This document shows positions 5,019 to 6,277 of a stretch of 6,277 nucleotides of DNA, piece by piece. The first letter of the stretch is position 1. Each line of letters opens with the position of its first letter. Source of the DNA: UBA11164 sp002420085 (lineage in GTDB: Bacteria > Pseudomonadota > Gammaproteobacteria > Xanthomonadales > Xanthomonadaceae); contig DALYLJ010000183.1 in assembly GCA_031976395.1 (NCBI GenBank), positions 1 to 6,277 on the forward strand. Reading direction: 5' to 3'. The translations under genes and the position numbers were made by a program. A model generated the notes under the pieces. It had not been told where the DNA came from, searched no databases, and worked only from the letters and a program-made list of their open reading frames with translations.

Positions 5019-6275
5019 ATGGCAAAGATACGCATCACTGGCGGCATCCCCCTGGCAGGCGAGATCGCCATCTCTGGCGCCAAGAATGCCGTGCTGCCGA
5101 TCCTGGCGGCCTGCCTGCTTGCTGACGAACCGATGGACATCGGTAATGTGCCGCAACTCCGTGATGTCAGCACGATGATGGCCCTGCTCGCCGACATGGG
5201 CATGGAACTGACCGTGTCCGACGGTCAACGCATCCTGGCCGATCCAAGGCCAGTGGCGCGGTTCCTGGCGTCCTACGAGCAGGTCAAGACCATGCGCGCT
5301 TCGATCCTGGTGCTCGGGCCGTTGCTGGCGCGGCATGGTCGCGCCGAGGTCTCGCTGCCGGGTGGCTGTGCGATCGGTTCGCGACCGGTCGATCAGCACA
5401 TTCGCGGTCTGGAGAAACTGGGCGCCGAGATCCGTGTCGAGAACGGCTATATCCACGCCCGCTCGGGCCGTCTGCGCGGCGCCCGAGTGGTGATGGACAT
5501 GGTCACCGTGACCGGCACCGAGAACCTGATGATGGCGGCCTGCCTGGCACAGGGCACCACCGTGCTGGAAAACGCCGCGCAGGAGCCGGAAGTGGTCGAT
5601 CTGGCCGAATGTCTGATCGGCATGGGTGCCCGGATCGCGGGCGCCGGCAGCAATCGGATCGAGATCGAGGGTGTCGAGCGCCTGCATGGCCATGCCCATG
5701 CGGTGTTGCCGGATCGCATCGAGACCGGCACCTTCCTGATCGCAGCGGCGATCACCGGCGGCCGGGTGATCGCGCGCAATGCCCGAGCCTCGACCCTCGA
5801 TGCCGTGCTCGACAAGTTGGAACAGGCCGGTGCCGCGATCAGTACCGGACCGGACTGGATCGCACTGGACATGGCCGGTCGCCGGCCACGCGCGGTCGAT
5901 GTGGCGACCGCGCCGTATCCGGCCTTTCCGACCGACATGCAGGCGCAGTTGATGGCACTCGACTGCGTCGCGGAAGGCGCCGCCGTCATCACCGAGACGA
6001 TCTTCGAGAATCGCTACATGCACGTTCAGGAACTACGGCGGCTGGGCGCCGACATCCGGGTCGAGGGCAATGCTGCCTTCGTGCGTGGAGTCGAGCGACT
6101 GAGCGGCGCGGAAGTGATGGCGACCGATCTGCGTGCATCGGCCTGCCTGGTCCTGGCGGGGTTGGCGGCACGCGGCGAGACCACCATCGACCGCATCTAC
6201 CACCTCGATCGCGGCTACGAACACATCGAGGAAAAGCTGTCCGGCCTCGGCGCCCGGATCGAGCGTCTGACCTGA
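5019..6275 (+). CDS. murA: UDP-N-acetylglucosamine 1-carboxyvinyltransferase MurA
   Basis: MurA transfers enolpyruvate from PEP to UDP-GlcNAc, the first committed step of peptidoglycan synthesis in the cytoplasm, and is the fosfomycin target. The 418-residue product matches the E. coli enzyme (419) over its whole length. Lys22 and Asn23 lie in SGAKNAVLPIL near the N-terminus. The active-site loop reads SLPGGCAIGSRPVD with catalytic Cys117 (E. coli Cys115), so the fosfomycin-sensitive cysteine is kept rather than the Asp of some resistant lineages. Arg122 follows in the same loop. FPTDMQAQ carries Asp306 (E. coli Asp305), and LPDRIETGTFL and ATDLRASACLVLAG are typical of the two EPT half-domains. 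The ATG at 5019 gives the canonical MAKIRITGG start. No strong Shine-Dalgarno precedes it, and there is no credible alternative start upstream in frame. The gene is complete, with stop TGA at 6273-6275. Confidence 0.98.
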   Translation: MAKIRITGGIPLAGEIAISGAKNAVLPILAACLLADEPMDIGNVPQLRDVSTMMALLADMGMELTVSDGQRILADPRPVARFLASYEQVKTMRASILVLGPLLARHGRAEVSLPGGCAIGSRPVDQHIRGLEKLGAEIRVENGYIHARSGRLRGARVVMDMVTVTGTENLMMAACLAQGTTVLENAAQEPEVVDLAECLIGMGARIAGAGSNRIEIEGVERLHGHAHAVLPDRIETGTFLIAAAITGGRVIARNARASTLDAVLDKLEQAGAAISTGPDWIALDMAGRRPRAVDVATAPYPAFPTDMQAQLMALDCVAEGAAVITETIFENRYMHVQELRRLGADIRVEGNAAFVRGVERLSGAEVMATDLRASACLVLAGLAARGETTIDRIYHLDRGYEHIEEKLSGLGARIERLT

Positions 6276-6277
6276 CC

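Noticed and set aside
4826..5203. 125-codon minus-strand frame and overlapping plus-strand frames (4767-4961, 4801-5178) in the ibaG-murA spacer
   Set aside because: They overlap the murA start, have no ribosome site, and show no coherent protein features. They are more likely chance open frames in GC-rich DNA.
4368..6023. 551-codon open frame on the minus strand, antisense to ibaG and murA
   Set aside because: It is a shadow of murA codon bias. It has no domain, and its composition is dominated by His, Asp, Gly, Gln and Arg.

Overview
The window is an ordinary core-genome region of a GC-rich Gammaproteobacterium. It holds the lipopolysaccharide (LPS) and outer-membrane biogenesis cluster on the minus strand, and ibaG and murA divergently on the plus strand. 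The gene order kdsD-kdsC-lptC-lptA-lptB-rpoN is the classic gammaproteobacterial one. The high GC content, the abundance of GATC, and ibaG sitting directly against kdsD (no mla operon and no yrbG between them) would fit a Xanthomonadales/Lysobacterales-like lineage or a relative. I cannot fix the taxon from sequence alone.

Minus strand, read from about 4317 down to 1. KdsD (arabinose-5-phosphate isomerase) and KdsC (KDO-8-P phosphatase) carry out two steps of KDO synthesis. LptC (inner-membrane bitopic protein), LptA (periplasmic bridge) and LptB (cytoplasmic ATPase) are three parts of the LPS export machine. The five genes are packed tightly: TGA directly followed by GTG, then an ATGA overlap, a 20-nt overlap and a TGATG overlap. 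They therefore look like one translationally coupled operon. After a 199-bp gap containing a near-palindromic AT-rich dyad comes the N-terminal half of RpoN (sigma-54), which runs off the left edge.

Plus strand. After a 194-bp divergent intergenic region, which holds a good -10 element for the kdsD operon, comes ibaG, a BolA-family gene with a clear ribosome binding site. A 267-bp spacer follows that encodes no convincing protein but can form several GC-rich stem-loops. Then comes complete murA, the first committed enzyme of peptidoglycan synthesis, ending two bases before the right edge.

Functionally the window joins LPS sugar synthesis (KdsD, KdsC), LPS transport (LptC, LptA, LptB) and cell-wall precursor synthesis (MurA), with a sigma factor and an iron-sulfur-related BolA protein as the usual neighbours. 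I see no mobile element, CRISPR array, tRNA or rRNA, and no evidence of an undescribed system. The points worth a second look are the three non-coding spacers and the kdsD/kdsC junction.
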